DNA of 8,302 nucleotides, from positions 1 to 8,302 of the forward strand of contig JBAZMD010000028.1 of assembly GCA_041649955.1 (NCBI GenBank), given 5' to 3'. Below, piece after piece: positions 7,001 to 8,302 of the stretch (the stretch's first letter is position 1; each line of letters starts with the position of its first letter). The stretch comes from JAQUPP01 sp041649955 (lineage in GTDB: Bacteria > Patescibacteriota > Patescibacteriia > UBA2591 > JAQUPP01). The notes below the pieces were generated by a model that had not been told where the DNA came from, searched no databases, and was given only the letters and a program-made list of their open reading frames with translations. The position numbers and the translations under genes are program-made.

Positions 7001-8302
7001 CTAGTTATTCTTGTAACTTCTTGAACTGGTGTAGAGAGGAGTGATATTCTTAACCAAATAGCCATTAAGAGTGGCATAAGTGGTGTTAATATCATCGTCC
7101 CAGACAAAGTCAGCATCAGCACCTGCATCAGTGACTGCATCAGTATTTATCTCTGCCTGAATAGTTGTTGTGCCTGTAATACCACTATCAACAGCTACAG
7201 CAGCAGCACCATCAGTTGACAAAGTATCAACTTTTAATAAGTAGGTTGTGCTGGCAACAGCTGGTCGATTGGCATCAGCCCAACTGATAGAGAAAACACC
7301 GGTACTAGTAGTATAAGATGTAGTTACACCTTCATTATTGGATAACTCATCATACAAATCGCTAGTATCCCAAACCTGGAAATCAGTGCTTGCTAAATTA
7401 GCCTTCCATGCAGCACCATTGGTAATAAGAGTCCATTGAAGCTTGGCAATTTCAACGTTAGCAGCAGCATCAGCAGTAACAACAAATGTACCAAGTTCAG
7501 TTTGAGCTTCTTTGGTAAAATTAGCAAAAGTAGTAGGAGAGGCAGGGGCCACTAAAGCAATTGTTGGTTTGGTCTTTCTGAGATACATAGTATTACCATC
7601 AACATTGCTTAATTCGGCACCGGCATCACCCAATACATTTCCAGAAGCACCAACAGCATTACAATTGGAGGCTGTAGAACAAGCTAAGCCGAGTTCAATT
7701 GTGTCGCCAGAAGTGGCTCCTAAGGCAATGGTATTAAGATCTGCAGAGATAGTTATAACAGAAGTGACATCTTTCTTAATTAACCAGTTCATACCAGAGA
7801 ATGTAACATATCCGCTGGAGAGATAACCGGTTGCTGTCCCACCTGTATAAGCCATCTTTACTGCAGTGACACTGCGAGAAGACGTAGAGCTGCCGATATC
7901 TATTCTAAGTTTATCAACAGTAATATCTTCAGTATTAGCGGTGAATTTAAACTTAGACATTACTACATTAGATGTTCCAGCAATCACGATATCATTCGCT
8001 GGGCTGGCAGCATCTTTTGCCATAGTAAGTGTACCAGCATTACTGACTGTGATATAAACGCTTGGCGCAATGCCAGTGTTCGTATCGCCAGTAATGGTTA
8101 ATAAATTACCATCGGCATCATAAGCAGTAATATTGTCATTATCAACGCCAATATAGTAGTAGTAAGGATAGGTTTCTCCGCTGGTTGATAAATCAGTCTT
8201 AAAGGTCAACTTTTTGTTGGTGCCTTTAGTGACATTGATATTCAAGCCATCGAAATCAACCTCGCCGTAATCAGCGCCGGTAGTATAACTAATACTTCTG
8301 GT
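7001..8302 (-). CDS. surface (S-layer-like) beta-sandwich repeat protein, 5' end outside the window
   Basis: Only the C-terminal 433 codons are visible. The frame stays open through 8302 with no stop (TRSISYTTGADYGEV...), so the TTG at 8245 is not a true start. The sequence is rich in Thr, Ala, Ser, Val, Asp and Asn and poor in Lys, with two Cys only (CSTASNC), as in secreted cell-surface proteins. It contains repeated Ig-like beta-sandwich modules: FDGLNINVTKGTNKKLTFKT near the left edge of the frame parallels FSGMNWLIKKDVTSVITISA further on, each leading to a DL turn and a Gly/Asp strand; ASTTYLLKVDTL is a looser third copy. The end (NGYLVKNITPLYTSS...) has no LPXTG motif or membrane helix. 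Base composition is visibly less AT-rich than the neighbours, possibly from high expression. The style recalls candidate CPR S-layer proteins; this is resemblance, not proof. It ends with TAG and a strong terminator. Confidence 0.75.
   Translation of the reverse strand, partial: TRSISYTTGADYGEVDFDGLNINVTKGTNKKLTFKTDLSTSGETYPYYYYIGVDNDNITAYDADGNLLTITGDTNTGIAPSVYITVSNAGTLTMAKDAASPANDIVIAGTSNVVMSKFKFTANTEDITVDKLRIDIGSSTSSRSVTAVKMAYTGGTATGYLSSGYVTFSGMNWLIKKDVTSVITISADLNTIALGATSGDTIELGLACSTASNCNAVGASGNVLGDAGAELSNVDGNTMYLRKTKPTIALVAPASPTTFANFTKEAQTELGTFVVTADAAANVEIAKLQWTLITNGAAWKANLASTDFQVWDTSDLYDELSNNEGVTTSYTTSTGVFSISWADANRPAVASTTYLLKVDTLSTDGAAAVAVDSGITGTTTIQAEINTDAVTDAGADADFVWDDDINTTYATLNGYLVKNITPLYTSSRSYKNN

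Noticed and set aside
7110..7145. GCATCAG-type short repeats in the surface gene as a regulatory or mobile element
   Set aside because: They are explained by Ala/Asp/Thr-rich coding (DAVTDAGADAD).
7512..7826. Plus-strand open frame of 104 codons
   Set aside because: It is antisense to the surface protein, whose low-complexity codons (GCA, ACT) create long open antisense frames.
8243..8245. TTG at 8245 as the start of the surface protein
   Set aside because: The frame continues open to the window edge with the same beta-rich composition, so the gene is simply cut by the window.

Overview
This AT-rich window looks like a fragment of a Candidatus Patescibacteria (CPR, Parcubacteria-like) genome. 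Reasons: the MurE-type ligase is short and has a hydrophobic N-terminal helix instead of the usual first domain; a VirD4/TraG-like ATPase ends in a CxxC...CxxC zinc ribbon; a large Thr/Ala/Ser-rich surface protein resembles CPR S-layer candidates; and short palindromic repeats of a kind common in such genomes lie between and inside genes. This assignment is inference from protein style. No marker gene such as 16S rRNA is present. TGA behaves as a stop, so the Gracilibacteria/SR1 code does not seem to apply.

All genes read on the minus strand, so transcription runs from high to low coordinates. At the right edge (7001-8302) is the 3' part of a secreted or surface beta-sandwich repeat protein, closed by a strong intrinsic terminator (6893-6926). 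Next comes a noncoding stretch with a perfect 56-bp palindrome (6823-6878), then ruvX (6361-6762), a palindromic repeat region (6227-6365), a WecA/MraY-family polyprenyl-phosphate sugar-phosphate transferase (5074-6171), and a soluble VirD4/TraG/HerA-type ATPase (3480-5024).

The left part is a compact likely operon: ybaK-type deacylase (2863-3366), scpA (2148-2852), scpB (1524-2126), a tRNA-Arg(CCG) (1407-1478) and a murE-like ligase (40-1362). Together the genes cover envelope building (murE, the GT4 enzyme, the surface protein), chromosome organisation (ScpAB, partners of SMC), translation quality control (YbaK), rRNA maturation or recombination (RuvX), and DNA or protein translocation (the VirD4-like ATPase).

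The gene content is mostly ordinary CPR housekeeping, and I see no clear new multi-gene system. The less ordinary signals are mainly in DNA/RNA structure: (1) a 13-bp perfect leader/trailer helix enclosing the tRNA; (2) the 56-bp zero-spacer palindrome; (3) repeated -10-like boxes 5-9 nt from start codons with no Shine-Dalgarno, suggesting leaderless transcripts; and (4) palindromic repeats that have entered coding sequence in ruvX and murE.
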